Shown: positions 1 to 9,661, counted from the stretch's first letter. The stretch: 64,000 bases of DNA from Flavobacterium fluviatile (GCF_010645065.1 NZ_JAADZW010000020.1:29223-93222); one strand, 5' to 3'. The notes: generated by a model from the sequence alone, not told the origin. Translations and numbers: made by a program.

Positions 1-346
1 CTGATTTTACAACCACATCTTTCAGTGTATAACCGCCGGCAGATAATGCCTGGTTAATAGTAATTGTTTCTCCTGCTTTAACAGTAACAGGTTTTTCAAC
101 AGATTCATATCCAACAAAACTAAAAATAATTGTATAGTCTCCCGGATTTACGGATAAAGAATATTTTCCGTCAATGTCAGTATTGGCACTAATGTTAGTT
201 CCTTTTATTAATATATTTGCAAAAGGAAGTGCTTCATTGTTAGTTTCTTTGTCGGTTAGTACACCAGAAATCGTACCTTTGTTTTGTGCGACCGAAATCG
301 TACAGATAAATAATGTAATAAATAGAAATTTTAAATTGAATTTCAT
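1..346 (-). CDS. TonB-dependent receptor, N-terminal part (cut by window edge)
   Basis: Reading the minus strand from the ATG at 346 gives a signal peptide (MKFNLKFLFITLFICTISVAQ, cleavage after about residue 20) followed by a carboxypeptidase-regulatory-like (CarboxypepD_reg-like) beta-sandwich: GTISGVLTDKETNNEALPFA, a TDIDGKYSL stretch, GDYTIIFSFVGYES, then TLKDVVVKS, where the plug domain would begin. This N-terminal architecture is characteristic of SusC/RagA-type and other Bacteroidota TonB-dependent outer-membrane receptors. Only 115 codons are inside the window, so plug, barrel and substrate are unseen. A surface CarboxypepD_reg protein without a barrel is the alternative. The gene is divergent from the response regulator at 579. 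Confidence 0.85.
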   Translation of the reverse strand, partial: MKFNLKFLFITLFICTISVAQNKGTISGVLTDKETNNEALPFANILIKGTNISANTDIDGKYSLSVNPGDYTIIFSFVGYESVEKPVTVKAGETITINQALSAGGYTLKDVVVKS

Positions 347-578
347 TTCAGTGTTGTGTTTAATTTATTTTGGTGCAAAGAAATACACACACTGTAAAGT
401 TCATGTTAGGCACTTGTTATGTTTTTGTGTCTTGTAGATTATCAAATTGTTACCAGATTAAATTACCGTTAACACGACTTTTTAACCGTTGTTTTTATAT
501 TATATTTACCATCGCAATTCAAAAACATCGAATATGTAATACAAAATATTTGATGTTAAATTTCAATTTTTGCTATTT

Positions 579-1262
579 ATGAAAAAAACACAAACCAAGA
601 TTTTGTTAGTTGATGATGAGCCGGATATTCTTGAAATTGTAGGGTACAACCTGGCTCAGGAAGGCTATCAGATCGTTACTGCTTCAAACGGAAAAGAGGC
701 AATCACAAAAGCTCAGAAAGAATTACCGGAACTTATTATTATGGATGTAATGATGGCCGAAATGGACGGAATGGAAGCTTGTGAAAACATCAGAAAAATT
801 CCTGAACTAAATAACGTAATCATAACATTTTTAACCGCAAGAAGCGAAGATTATTCTCAAGTAGCTGGTTTTGACGCAGGTGCTGATGACTACATTACCA
901 AACCAATAAAACCAAAAGTGCTGGTAAGCAAAGTAAAGGCTTTGTTAAGAAGGTTAAAAGAACAGGAAGTAGTTACAGACACATTAAATGTAGGTGGAAT
1001 CGAAATCAATCGTGAAGAATACAAAATCATAAAAGATAATATTGAAATTTCACTGCCTAGAAAAGAATTCGAATTATTCTATTTATTAGCTTCAAAACCA
1101 GGGAAAGTATTTAAAAGAGATGAAATCTTAGATAAAGTTTGGGGAAATGAAGTGGTAGTTGGCGGAAGAACGATTGATGTTCATATCCGGAAATTACGCG
1201 AAAAAATTGGCGAAGACCTTTTTAAAACCATAAAAGGGGTTGGCTATAAATTTGAAGCTTAA
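579..1262 (+). CDS. OmpR/PhoB-family response regulator
   Basis: A 227-residue DNA-binding response regulator. The receiver domain (about residues 5-120) has the acidic pair D12-D13, the phospho-acceptor D56 in ELIIMDVMM, the T in FLTARS and K in YITKPIKP. The C-terminal winged-helix domain (about 135-227) ends in VGGRTIDVHIRKLREKIG and IKGVGYKF, the OmpR/PhoB recognition-helix region. The ATG at 579 is chosen because it begins directly at the conserved receiver start; an in-frame TTG at 570 adds only three residues. It is followed by a sensor kinase and by a phosphate-selective-type porin, so a PhoB role is likely, but the signal is an inference from the neighbours. Confidence 0.95.
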   Translation: MKKTQTKILLVDDEPDILEIVGYNLAQEGYQIVTASNGKEAITKAQKELPELIIMDVMMAEMDGMEACENIRKIPELNNVIITFLTARSEDYSQVAGFDAGADDYITKPIKPKVLVSKVKALLRRLKEQEVVTDTLNVGGIEINREEYKIIKDNIEISLPRKEFELFYLLASKPGKVFKRDEILDKVWGNEVVVGGRTIDVHIRKLREKIGEDLFKTIKGVGYKFEA

Positions 1263-1281
1263 AAATTTAATGAAAAAACAA

Positions 1282-1437
1282 ACCATATAAGTCATATAAG
1301 TTCATTTAACTTATAACATTTGTACTTTTGTTACTGGAGTCAATCTTTCTCAAAGTTTTATAAATTTGAAAAGGATTGGCTTTTTAAATTGTTACTAAAA
1401 TAAGCTTTTTTAAATGGACTTATATGGCTTATATGGT
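1282..1437. repeat. Terminator-bracketing inverted repeat, copy 1
   Basis: Two 27-bp arms (1282-1308 and 1411-1437), beginning ACCATATAAG on the outer side, are inverted copies with 25 of 27 matching positions. Between them lies a strong hairpin (1338-1354 pairing with 1365-1381) followed by a T-run. Related elements are at 16814-16885, 32081-32256 and 41597-41764. Confidence 0.85.
1338..1385 (+). terminator. Intrinsic terminator after the response regulator
   Basis: A 17-bp stem (1338-1354 with 1365-1381; 14 Watson-Crick pairs, two G-U, one mismatch), an AT-rich 10-nt loop and a downstream T5. It lies between the response regulator and kinase genes, so the kinase may be expressed partly from its own start or by read-through. 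Confidence 0.7.
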
Positions 1438-1480
1438 GAAAAAAACATCCCTTTAATTGTTTTATTATTTTAAAATTTAA

Positions 1481-2560
1481 ATGAAAATCAATTTCAAGAA
1501 AACTTACAGATTTGCTATCAAGTCGGCATTGTATATAAGTCTGTTTACAACAGGATTTGTATTGTTGCTGATGAATATGTTCTATAAAAATCAGTTAAAG
1601 TATCAGGCGGGATTTGGAATAATCTTTTTAATTTCAGTTTACATCTTTTCATTTCTGGTACTCCAGTATCGTGTAGAACGCTTTATATACAGGAGGGTGA
1701 AAAAAATCTACGATGAGGTTTCCCTGCTTGAATCAACGCCTCTGATCAACCAGCCGATCACAACCGATATGGAAACGCTTTCCCGTGAAGTGAAAAAATT
1801 CGCTACTGATAAAAAACTCGAAATCGAAATGCTCGAAATCAGGGAACAATACCGAAGGGAGTTTTTAGGAAACGTTTCGCACGAGCTTAAAACACCGCTA
1901 TTTACAGTCCAGGGTTATGTTTCAACTTTGCTGGACGGTGCGATGGACGATAAAACTATTCGGAAAAAATACTTAAAACGTGCAGAAAAAGGAGTCGAGC
2001 GACTGATCTATATTGTTGAAGATCTTGATATGATTACCAAATTAGAATCAGGGGATTTAGACTTAAATTTTACCGAATTTAATATTGTCGAACTGATTCA
2101 GAATGTTTTTGATTTATTAGAAATGAAAGCTGATAAAAAGAAAATCAGGTTAGCATTTGAAAGCAAAAATGTTCATTCTTTAATCGTAAAAGGGGACAAG
2201 GACAGAATTCAGCAGGTTCTGGAAAATCTGATTGTGAACTCTATTAAGTACGGAAAAGAAGGAGGTTTAACAGAGGTTGGAGTTGTGAATCTGACCAAAA
2301 AGAAAGTCTTAATCCGTATTAGCGATAATGGAGAAGGGGTTGAGAAACAAAACATTTCACGCCTTTTTGAACGTTTTTACAGAGTTGATAAAAGCGGGAC
2401 CCGTTCGGAGGGAGGTTCCGGTTTGGGACTGGCGATTGTAAAGCATATTATCGAAGCGCACAAGGAGAAAGTATATGTTGAAAGTGAGTTCGGAATTGGT
2501 TCTGAATTTTCTTTTACGCTCGAAAAAGCGAATAAAACTGCGAAAGCTGAAGTTAAATAA
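1481..2560 (+). CDS. Sensor histidine kinase, PhoR-like
   Basis: A 359-residue membrane kinase with two transmembrane helices near the N-terminus (about residues 14-34 and 43-62) and almost no periplasmic loop, then a HisKA domain with the phospho-acceptor H134 in FLGNVSHELKTPL. The HATPase domain has the N box NLIVNSIKYG, the G1 box ISDNGEGV, the F box LFERFYRVDK and the G2 box GGSGLGLAIVKHI. The organisation fits PhoR-type kinases, which sense through partners rather than through a large extracellular domain. Its partner is the upstream regulator, with a 218-bp gap holding the repeat and terminator. Assignment to phosphate control rests on the adjacent porin. Confidence 0.93.
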   Translation: MKINFKKTYRFAIKSALYISLFTTGFVLLLMNMFYKNQLKYQAGFGIIFLISVYIFSFLVLQYRVERFIYRRVKKIYDEVSLLESTPLINQPITTDMETLSREVKKFATDKKLEIEMLEIREQYRREFLGNVSHELKTPLFTVQGYVSTLLDGAMDDKTIRKKYLKRAEKGVERLIYIVEDLDMITKLESGDLDLNFTEFNIVELIQNVFDLLEMKADKKKIRLAFESKNVHSLIVKGDKDRIQQVLENLIVNSIKYGKEGGLTEVGVVNLTKKKVLIRISDNGEGVEKQNISRLFERFYRVDKSGTRSEGGSGLGLAIVKHIIEAHKEKVYVESEFGIGSEFSFTLEKANKTAKAEVK

Positions 2561-2727
2561 TTGTAACTACTGTTTTTGTAAAAGTCGTAAAACAAAGGTT
2601 TTTACGATAAATAAACATACGGGTTTTGCACATAACATTAAATTTTTATTATGATAACATCTGGTTAATGATTTCTTAACACAGGTGGTTACATCTTTGC
2701 ATCCTGAAATTAAGGGCACAAGAAAAA

Positions 2728-4026
2728 ATGATAAAAAGGACAATAATGGCAGTTTTAGTACTGCTGACCTGTGGAGCAAATGCGCAGGAACTGAATAAAC
2801 AGGATGTAAAAAACGAAGTGATGCGTATTTTAGATTCTATCAATAAAGCAAAACTCCCTGATACTAAATCGGGAGGAGGTATCGAAGAACACTGGTATGA
2901 TAAAATCTCGCTAAGAGGTTATGCACAAATACGATATAATGGTTTGTTTTCTACAAACGACAAAGTTTCCTGCGATCAATGTGATAAATCATGGGGAACA
3001 ACTTCTACAGCTCCTGATGCAAAAGCAAACAACGGACTTTTTATTCGCCGTGCACGTTTAGTATTCTCAGGTCAGGTTCATCCAAATGTATTTTTCTATT
3101 TCCAGCCTGATTTTGCCAGTTCACCAGGCAGCGGGCTTAATAACTTCGTTCAGATTCGTGATTTGTATTTTGATGTTTCTTTTGATAAGAAAAGAGAATA
3201 CCGTGTTAGAATTGGGCAGAGTAAAATTCCATATGGATTCGAAAACATGCAGTCCAGCTCCCAGCGTCTGGCCTTAGACCGTGCTGATGCTATAAACAGT
3301 TCAATAGCAAATGAACGTGATTTAGGGGTGTTTTTTTATTGGGCACCGGCAGAAATCAGAAAACGTTTTGAGATGTTAGTAAAAGATGGATTGAAAGGTT
3401 CAGGTGATTTTGGGGTTTTTGCTCTTGGTGCTTACAACGGGCAGATAGCCAACAAAATAGACGGAAACAGAGATTTAAATGTAGTAGCAAGAGTTACTTA
3501 TCCGTTTGTTATCGGAAACCAGATTATAGAACCGGGAATTCAGGCTTATACAGGCAAGTGGGCTTTTACGGGAGAAATTTCTTCAGGAGTTGTAGTCAAT
3601 GGTGATCCTAAATATATAAAAGACGAGAGAATTGGAGCGACTTTTGTTTTGTATCCAAAGCCTTTCGGAATCCAGACCGAATATAATATCGGAACTGGTC
3701 CGCGTTATAATCCGGCAACCAATTCGGTTGATGTTTCAGACTTGAACGGAGGTTATGTTTTATTAAATTATAAATGGGATATTAAAAAACAGCATATTTA
3801 TCCTTTTGCCAAATTTCAATATTACGACGGAGGTAAAAAGTATGAAAAAGATGCAAGAAGCTACGTAGTGCGCGATTATAGTTTAGGCGTAGAATGGCAG
3901 CCAATAAAAGCATTTGAATTAGTCGCAGAATACGTTATTGCCGACAGGACTTTTGAAGACAGTGCCATTCCGGTTAACAGACAGCAGGGAAATTTATTAC
4001 GACTACAGGCGCAGTTTAATTTCTGA
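2728..4026 (+). CDS. Phosphate-selective porin O/P family protein
   Basis: A 432-residue outer-membrane barrel with a signal peptide (MIKRTIMAVLVLLTCGANAQ) and the terminal aromatic residue expected of a barrel (LLRLQAQFNF). After a short linker the sequence runs GYAQIRYNG, then FIRRARLVFSGQVHPNVFFYFQPDF and RVRIGQSKIPYGFENMQSSSQRLALDRADAI, a pattern typical of the Porin_O_P (OprO/OprP) family. The family forms anion-, often phosphate- or polyphosphate-selective channels. It lies 167 bp downstream of the sensor kinase in the same direction and is a plausible regulon member. Upstream, 2694-2702 holds a near-consensus -7 (CATCTTTG, one mismatch). Confidence 0.9.
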   Translation: MIKRTIMAVLVLLTCGANAQELNKQDVKNEVMRILDSINKAKLPDTKSGGGIEEHWYDKISLRGYAQIRYNGLFSTNDKVSCDQCDKSWGTTSTAPDAKANNGLFIRRARLVFSGQVHPNVFFYFQPDFASSPGSGLNNFVQIRDLYFDVSFDKKREYRVRIGQSKIPYGFENMQSSSQRLALDRADAINSSIANERDLGVFFYWAPAEIRKRFEMLVKDGLKGSGDFGVFALGAYNGQIANKIDGNRDLNVVARVTYPFVIGNQIIEPGIQAYTGKWAFTGEISSGVVVNGDPKYIKDERIGATFVLYPKPFGIQTEYNIGTGPRYNPATNSVDVSDLNGGYVLLNYKWDIKKQHIYPFAKFQYYDGGKKYEKDARSYVVRDYSLGVEWQPIKAFELVAEYVIADRTFEDSAIPVNRQQGNLLRLQAQFNF

Positions 4027-4191
4027 TTTTACCGAATGGATTTATAAAACAGGTCAAATATGCGAAGTTGTTTTTTAGAAAAAATTTTCAAAAAAAATCT
4101 TTGCATAGCTGGGCTACGGAACTATTTTTTTTGGAATAATTTTAGCAAAAAAGAACCAGTAGATTGGGCTATATTATAAATCTATTTGGTA

Positions 4192-5262
4192 TTATTTCTC
4201 AAAAATAGTAAACAACGAATCCCAGTCGATTTTATTTTCAAATTGGGACAAACCTTTAAACGATTTTACTTTTGAAAGTTCTTCAATCGTAAAGTCGTTT
4301 TGCGTTGCATAAGGTACCAATTGTTCCTCCTGAAGTTTTATAGCAAGATATTCCTGTTCATACTGACCGGGCGTTGGGATAAAAAAGGCTTTTTTACCCA
4401 ATTTTGCCAAATCCATAACAGTTGTATATCCTGAACGGCATAAAACCAACTCACTTTCATTAAAAGTCTGTTCTAGCTGTTTCGTATTCATAAAATTGTA
4501 ATACATTACATTTTTAATCTGTTGTTTGGTTTGCGTTTTTTCGACGATTCCTTTTACAAAAACAATTTCACCTCTGTATCGTGTAATTTCCTTCTGCAGT
4601 TTTTCTTCCAGCAAAGTACGCTGAGGCTCCGGTCCGGACAAAATAATCATTAAATCATATTGTTTTGGAGTGTCTTTTTTACGCATTCTGCTCAAAGGTC
4701 CAATATATTTCAGGTTTAGTTCGCTGCTTTTAAGATGTCCCAGATTACCTGTTAAATTTGGGTCTCCATCTGTATCGGGGATCCAGCATTCATTGTATTT
4801 TTTAATAAAAAACTGATGACATTTGCTGGTAAACTTTGTCGTATTTCCGGTCATCACATTCAGCTGGTGCGTAATAAATACTGAAGGCACTTTTTTACTG
4901 AAAACCCCAAGTCTGTTATCTGAAATAATACCGTCAATATCGTATTTTTTTATCCATGAATTCACTATTTTCTTTTCATCCAGAATAGCGGTAATCATTT
5001 TTGGTAAACTTTTAATCAGCTTCCATTTAAAGTTTTTGCCGTTTTTGGCGTATTCAATATGATAAGAAGGCAATTCTAAGGTCTGTATATATGGAAATTC
5101 TTTTTGTAATAATGCCAGAGCAACCCCATCCGAAGCAATTATGGGAATATAATTGTTTTCCTGTAAAGCCTTAATTATCGGAATACATCGTGTCGCATGA
5201 CCTAATCCCCAGTTCAAAGGAGTTATTAAAATAGTTCTGTTGGCAGTATATTCAATGCTCAT
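4192..5262 (-). CDS. MurG-like (GT28-type) glycosyltransferase
   Basis: A 356-residue soluble protein with the GT-B fold signature of MurG/GT28 enzymes: an N-terminal nucleotide-sugar glycosyltransferase loop (ITPLNWGLGHATRCIPI, about residues 13-29) and a C-terminal sugar-nucleotide site (ELVLCRSGYTTVMDLAKLG then FFIPTPGQYEQEYLA). Acceptor and donor cannot be told from sequence; peptidoglycan MurG itself is less likely because the gene is isolated from cell-wall genes. It converges on the porin gene. A near-consensus -7 (TATCTTCG) lies on the minus strand at 5281-5288. Confidence 0.85.
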   Translation of the reverse strand: MSIEYTANRTILITPLNWGLGHATRCIPIIKALQENNYIPIIASDGVALALLQKEFPYIQTLELPSYHIEYAKNGKNFKWKLIKSLPKMITAILDEKKIVNSWIKKYDIDGIISDNRLGVFSKKVPSVFITHQLNVMTGNTTKFTSKCHQFFIKKYNECWIPDTDGDPNLTGNLGHLKSSELNLKYIGPLSRMRKKDTPKQYDLMIILSGPEPQRTLLEEKLQKEITRYRGEIVFVKGIVEKTQTKQQIKNVMYYNFMNTKQLEQTFNESELVLCRSGYTTVMDLAKLGKKAFFIPTPGQYEQEYLAIKLQEEQLVPYATQNDFTIEELSKVKSFKGLSQFENKIDWDSLFTIFEK

Positions 5263-5745
5263 ATTGGGCGATTTTTCAAACGAAGATACAGAAATACTAT
5301 TTTTTTGTTATTTCGGATACATTACTAAATTATTAACTCTGAATTTTCAAATTCAAAATTCAAATGAAAATTAATATCTAATCTGACGACTGGAATATAA
5401 GTGTCAGGCTGAGTCCATTCGGCTTCGCTCAGGATAAACTTAGTCGAGGCCCTTTTAAACCCAGATTACGAATTAGACACAAATTAGCAATCCCGGGCGA
5501 ATCGAATTGACGAAGTAATTTTTTCTTTAATATTATGAGAAAATAAAAAGGAATAAATCTGCAAAAATCTGCGTGAAAAATTTTAACAGAATCCTAATGC
5601 TGATTTTGGTTAAAGAAGCCTTCGGACTGATTCGGTCTGACTCAGATAACAAAAAGCCCGGACCTCGTTATGGAAAGCCCGGATTTCTGGCCAAAAAGAG
5701 GCTTTCTTTTTTCTACAGTTCATAGAATAATTTTTCAGTAAAGTG
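5263..5745. other. Gene-free stretch with repeat remnants
   Basis: No convincing coding frame. It holds a degenerate palindromic repeat at 5402-5452, two direct copies of AGCCCGGA (about 5656 and 5681), and T-rich sequence after the outer-membrane protein gene that could serve in termination on the minus strand. Confidence 0.6.
5402..5452. repeat. Degenerate TGTCAGGCTGAG repeat
   Basis: Starts TGTCAGGCTGAG, contains CTTCGCTCAGGATAA and TAGTCGAGG. It resembles the palindromic element at 28650-28713 but is scrambled, probably a decayed member of the same family. Confidence 0.6.
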
Positions 5746-8700
5746 CTAAAAATAAGCCCGTAGCTGTATGTTACCGGTATGTACCGTAACTCCTGTTTCA
5801 CTTTTACGACCCTGATAGTTTAAGTTTACATCTAAAAACTGGGTTATGTTTTTCTGCAAAAGTAATTTCCAGACTAAATTTTGACCTGCCTGGAGTCCTT
5901 CAAGCATCTGAAATCCAACTGAAGAAAATTCATCCCCGACAAATTTGTTTTCATAAAAAGAGAACTCTCCGTTTAACGTCACTTTTTTTTCTCCGGCATA
6001 CGAGAATGAAGTCCCAAGGCGATTTTGGGTTAAGGTTTCAAAAGTCCCAATCTGGTTTTCTTTCTTTTGTAATTCATAAAAGATATCGAGACTTGTATTT
6101 TTCGAAAACAAATAACTGATTTTAGGAGCGACCTGAAAACCTGTTAAATCATAATTTTTCTCTTGGAAATCCTCTGATGCCAGGGAAGTTTTAATCGTTT
6201 TTGAAAATAGATTAAACAGCCAGCTTTTTTGGTACAAATGCGTGTATTGCAATTGATGCGAATAGTTTTTTACAGACTGCGAACCGATAGAAAGCAGGTT
6301 TTTTCCGTTGTTAATCAGATAAGAATAGGTTACAGAATGCTTTTGCTTGCCCCGGTTATAAAACAAACTGTTCCTAAAACTCGAATTCAGTCCTAAGATA
6401 TTTTCTTCAGAAGAATAAAACGGATTCAGTGCAAAATTGTCGCCATCACTTTCTACTTTCCTGTCCAGAATAAATGAGGTCTGGTTGTAGAAATAAGAGA
6501 GTATTTTTTTGTATCCTTTTTCATTCTGCCATTGCAAAGGGTTTATCGTAAGCGACTGTGAAAATTTATTCTGATTGGTTTTATCATATACTCGATTGGG
6601 CAAAAATACACGAATAAACTTTGCCTGATCCGGAAATGGTGCTATTTCGAATTCTTCCAATTCCTTAGTGCCGTTTAGATTGTAGTCATTCCAGGCATAC
6701 ACCCCCTGGCCGGCAGGAACTTCTATATAATTGTATTCCTGTCGGGCAATTTGTCCTGAACTGGTTTCGTAAACGGTCCCAATTTGAAGAAACTGATTAA
6801 AAAAACGGTCGTTGTATAAAACCCTGGAGTTTAGTGAAGGTTCATTTTTTCTGTCAGCAGCTGTAAAATCCAAATTTCGGTAGCAGGCATAAACGGCTAA
6901 ATCTGTTTTTTTGTTCTGGATCAGTTTCGATTTGAAAAAATAGGTTTGCGAGTTGCTCACATGCTGTAATAATCCGTTTTGTAAACTATCATTTTTTCTG
7001 CGTAAATAACCCAGCTCAACAAAAACTTTGCTGCTGTCGCCACGGCCAACAAAAACACCATACTCTGAAAATCGCTGGCTAATCGCCGAAAATTGATTTG
7101 TAGCCTTGTCTTTTTCCTGATTGTCTTCAATCTGAATATTGCCACCAACCCAGTTTTTGCCAAAATGATATTTGGTTTTGGCAAGGTTTCGAATGAATTT
7201 TGAAGTAGAAACTGTGGCATCACTGCTCAAAAAGCTGCCCTGATTTTCTATTGTCCAGTTTTTTAATTTAAAGAAAGCGACAGAAGTATGCCGGTTCCCC
7301 GAATAACTTTCAGTAAAATCCAACTTTTCAAACTGATAGGTCAACAATCCGATATTGGATGTTTTTTTCTTCGAAAACAAATCAAAATTCAAACCAGCGA
7401 CTAACAAACTCTGATCGCCTAAAAGTGTTGTGTTCAAATTCCAGTCACGATTAAATTCAATATTATACAAACGTTCGACTGACTTGAAATCCTTTTCTAC
7501 AAACTGATAATTGGCATACCCATCCAAAGTCCAGTCTTTGGTAAAAAGACGTTTTTTTGTGTTTAATTTTAAAGCGATTCCGTTGTTGTTGCCGTCATCA
7601 ATATTTGAGAATAAATTCTGGTCATTGTTGCTGATGCCAATTTCAAAATCAACCAGTGTTTTTTCGTTCGGATTGTACTTTCCTAAAACAGTCGCTACCT
7701 GAAGTTTCATCGGTGCCACTAATTGTACCAGAGGTTCATAATTTCCCTGAAGAATACCGTTCACAGGAGCAACATACTCATAAATACGTTCAACCGAATT
7801 GGCGTTCTGAATTACATAATTTCCTGAATTGGCGCCTATAAGGCTAAATTTTACATTGTATAAAACATCATCCGGATTAGTCGAATGTTCATAAATTTCA
7901 ATACCATTTTCAATTATTTTCCTGTATAAAATTTTAGTGTCTGAATAAGTGTCTTCATAGGCTGATGGCGCTTTCATTAGGGCTATATCATCTCCGGCTT
8001 CACCTAAAGTCTGAACCTGTTCCGGAGAAAGATTTTGCTGCAAGGGCTGGTTTTTCAAATCATTTTCGGAATATAAATAACCGGCAAAACTCCAGCTTTT
8101 GTTCTCATGTGAGGCGCCGGCATACGTTAACATACGATTATAATTCCGGTCTGAATACTGGTATTCAATGTTAATTCGCATCTCAGAAGTAATTGTAAAA
8201 AGTGATGTAAAAACAATTTCTCCGGCGTTATAATCAATTACATAATCATTGTTTTCGCCTCTTTTCAGCAAAACACCATTCACGTAAACCCGCTCAGATC
8301 CGGAAATGACTAAAACATACAATTCGCCATTTTGTCCTTTTAACTTGTACGGACCCTGGTTTCCTTCCTGACCAATAAAAGTACTTTTAGCATATTGCCC
8401 TTTCGCGAAAGCCACCGATGCAAAAACATTGGTTTTATTGTCTTCTCCACCAAAATCAAAACTGGCTGAAAGTCCCTGAACTTTTTTATTAAAACTTAAA
8501 AATTGTGTTTTCCTGTTTTCTAAAAATACATCCCCGGCCCTAATATTCCAGTCGTCGCTGAACAATTCCATAAAGATGTTATCAAACTGATCCAGTTTTT
8601 GTGAATAACCTCCTTCCTGCAGCGGAATATTATTGTCCTGCAGTGACGCCCGAAGACTTACCTTGTCGGATATTTTACCGGTAATCTGAAGGTCTAAATT

Positions 8701-9177
8701 GGAGTTTAAAACTGTATTTTGATTATTTCCAATGGTAACGCCCCGGGTAATACTTCCTGATGTGTTTAGCCCATCAAACGGAGTGATCTTTTTAGTATTA
8801 GAATTGTCTACTTTATATAATTTATCAGAACCCACATCATTGCTCACCACCTGACTGGAGTTGTAAAGACTGTATTCTTTGGTTAAGAAATCGGGATATT
8901 TTAGATAATTAACAATTAAACTGTCTGAATCTGAAGTGAATTTTTCGTTCAAAAGGAGTTTTCCTTTTTGAAAATCGATTTTATAAAAAGTCGAATCTAT
9001 GAGTTCATTTTTAGAATTTAAAAGCTGAAAAAAACCGGAATTGATACTAAAATTTTCCAGATTAATAGTGTCCTGCGTAATCTTTACCTTTTTGGTTTTA
9101 TAGAGCAAATCTGTTTCCTGAGCCTGAAGCGCAGAACAACAAATTAAAACCAGTAAAAACAGTAATTTTTTCAGCAT
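5746..9177 (-). CDS. Large outer-membrane beta-barrel protein, function unknown
   Basis: An 1143-residue exported protein with a clear signal peptide (MLKKLLFLLVLICCSALQAQ) and a C-terminal aromatic end (IQLRAYF) as in outer-membrane barrels. The N-terminal third carries SGSITRGVTIGNNQNTVLN, LQITGKISDKVSLRASLQDN and FMELFSDDWNIRAGDVFL, a motif set I associate with large Bacteroidota outer-membrane proteins, with some likeness to parts of the gliding/T9SS protein SprA, but far shorter than SprA. The remainder alternates polar and aromatic residues in a barrel-like way. It stands alone with its own promoter (-7 on the minus strand at 9200-9207). I do not recognise a function. Confidence 0.85.
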   Translation of the reverse strand: MLKKLLFLLVLICCSALQAQETDLLYKTKKVKITQDTINLENFSINSGFFQLLNSKNELIDSTFYKIDFQKGKLLLNEKFTSDSDSLIVNYLKYPDFLTKEYSLYNSSQVVSNDVGSDKLYKVDNSNTKKITPFDGLNTSGSITRGVTIGNNQNTVLNSNLDLQITGKISDKVSLRASLQDNNIPLQEGGYSQKLDQFDNIFMELFSDDWNIRAGDVFLENRKTQFLSFNKKVQGLSASFDFGGEDNKTNVFASVAFAKGQYAKSTFIGQEGNQGPYKLKGQNGELYVLVISGSERVYVNGVLLKRGENNDYVIDYNAGEIVFTSLFTITSEMRINIEYQYSDRNYNRMLTYAGASHENKSWSFAGYLYSENDLKNQPLQQNLSPEQVQTLGEAGDDIALMKAPSAYEDTYSDTKILYRKIIENGIEIYEHSTNPDDVLYNVKFSLIGANSGNYVIQNANSVERIYEYVAPVNGILQGNYEPLVQLVAPMKLQVATVLGKYNPNEKTLVDFEIGISNNDQNLFSNIDDGNNNGIALKLNTKKRLFTKDWTLDGYANYQFVEKDFKSVERLYNIEFNRDWNLNTTLLGDQSLLVAGLNFDLFSKKKTSNIGLLTYQFEKLDFTESYSGNRHTSVAFFKLKNWTIENQGSFLSSDATVSTSKFIRNLAKTKYHFGKNWVGGNIQIEDNQEKDKATNQFSAISQRFSEYGVFVGRGDSSKVFVELGYLRRKNDSLQNGLLQHVSNSQTYFFKSKLIQNKKTDLAVYACYRNLDFTAADRKNEPSLNSRVLYNDRFFNQFLQIGTVYETSSGQIARQEYNYIEVPAGQGVYAWNDYNLNGTKELEEFEIAPFPDQAKFIRVFLPNRVYDKTNQNKFSQSLTINPLQWQNEKGYKKILSYFYNQTSFILDRKVESDGDNFALNPFYSSEENILGLNSSFRNSLFYNRGKQKHSVTYSYLINNGKNLLSIGSQSVKNYSHQLQYTHLYQKSWLFNLFSKTIKTSLASEDFQEKNYDLTGFQVAPKISYLFSKNTSLDIFYELQKKENQIGTFETLTQNRLGTSFSYAGEKKVTLNGEFSFYENKFVGDEFSSVGFQMLEGLQAGQNLVWKLLLQKNITQFLDVNLNYQGRKSETGVTVHTGNIQLRAYF

Positions 9178-9199
9178 AAATACTTTAACTCTAAAAAGC

Positions 9200-9207
9200 C
9201 AAAAGTA
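9200..9207 (-). promoter_or_regulatory. -7 element (TACTTTTG) for the large outer-membrane protein
   Basis: The minus strand reads TACTTTTG, a perfect Bacteroidota -7 match, 23 bp upstream of the ATG at 9177. No TTG is seen at the usual -33 distance. Confidence 0.6.
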
Positions 9208-9279
9208 GTATTTATAATTGGGAAATGATGTGTGTGAAGTTTTAGTTTGACCAACAGAAAATAATGTTATTGCTATTCA

Positions 9280-9510
9280 TTATTGTATTTTTCCAAAAAA
9301 AACAGTTATTGCAAATAATAACAATGCTAACAAAATCATAAAGACAGAATTAGGATTTGCAAAGTTTGTTGTCCATCCAAATTCTTTGATTTTTTTTGGC
9401 AGAAATAATCTTGGATCTTCCGGATTATAATAAAAAATTCCCCAAATCCAATTGTCAGGATTATTGTGCCATCTGTTTTTGGTTTCTTCGGAAGGGTCGT
9501 TATATTTCAT
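9280..9510 (-). CDS. DUF5808 small membrane protein
   Basis: A 76-residue protein of the DUF5808 type: the soluble N-terminal part carries WIWGIFYYNPEDPRLFLPKK and GWTTNFANP, the conserved core of that domain, and a single transmembrane helix follows (about residues 53-72, FMILLALLLFAITVFF). The domain is known from membrane proteins of Gram-positive bacteria and Bacteroidota, with no established function. It is a stand-alone gene between the outer-membrane protein and aspartate kinase genes. Confidence 0.8.
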   Translation of the reverse strand: MKYNDPSEETKNRWHNNPDNWIWGIFYYNPEDPRLFLPKKIKEFGWTTNFANPNSVFMILLALLLFAITVFFGKIQ

Positions 9511-9589
9511 GTCTAAAAATAATAAGTTAAATTTTTGACTGATAGTAAATTTACCTGTTTTTTGGATAAAATAAAATTATTAGGATAAC

Positions 9590-9622
9590 AAAAAAGGCTT
9601 CACTGTGGAGTGAAACCTTTTT
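9590..9622 (-). terminator. Intrinsic terminator of the aspartate kinase gene
   Basis: A hairpin whose arms on the plus strand read AAAGGCTTCACT and AGTGAAACCTTT around a GTGG loop, with A-runs and T-runs on both sides. It sits just past the stop of the aspartate kinase gene and can act on both strands. Confidence 0.75.
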
Positions 9623-9661
9623 CTATAATCTGAATTGAATAATTACCTTGCTTACAAATTA

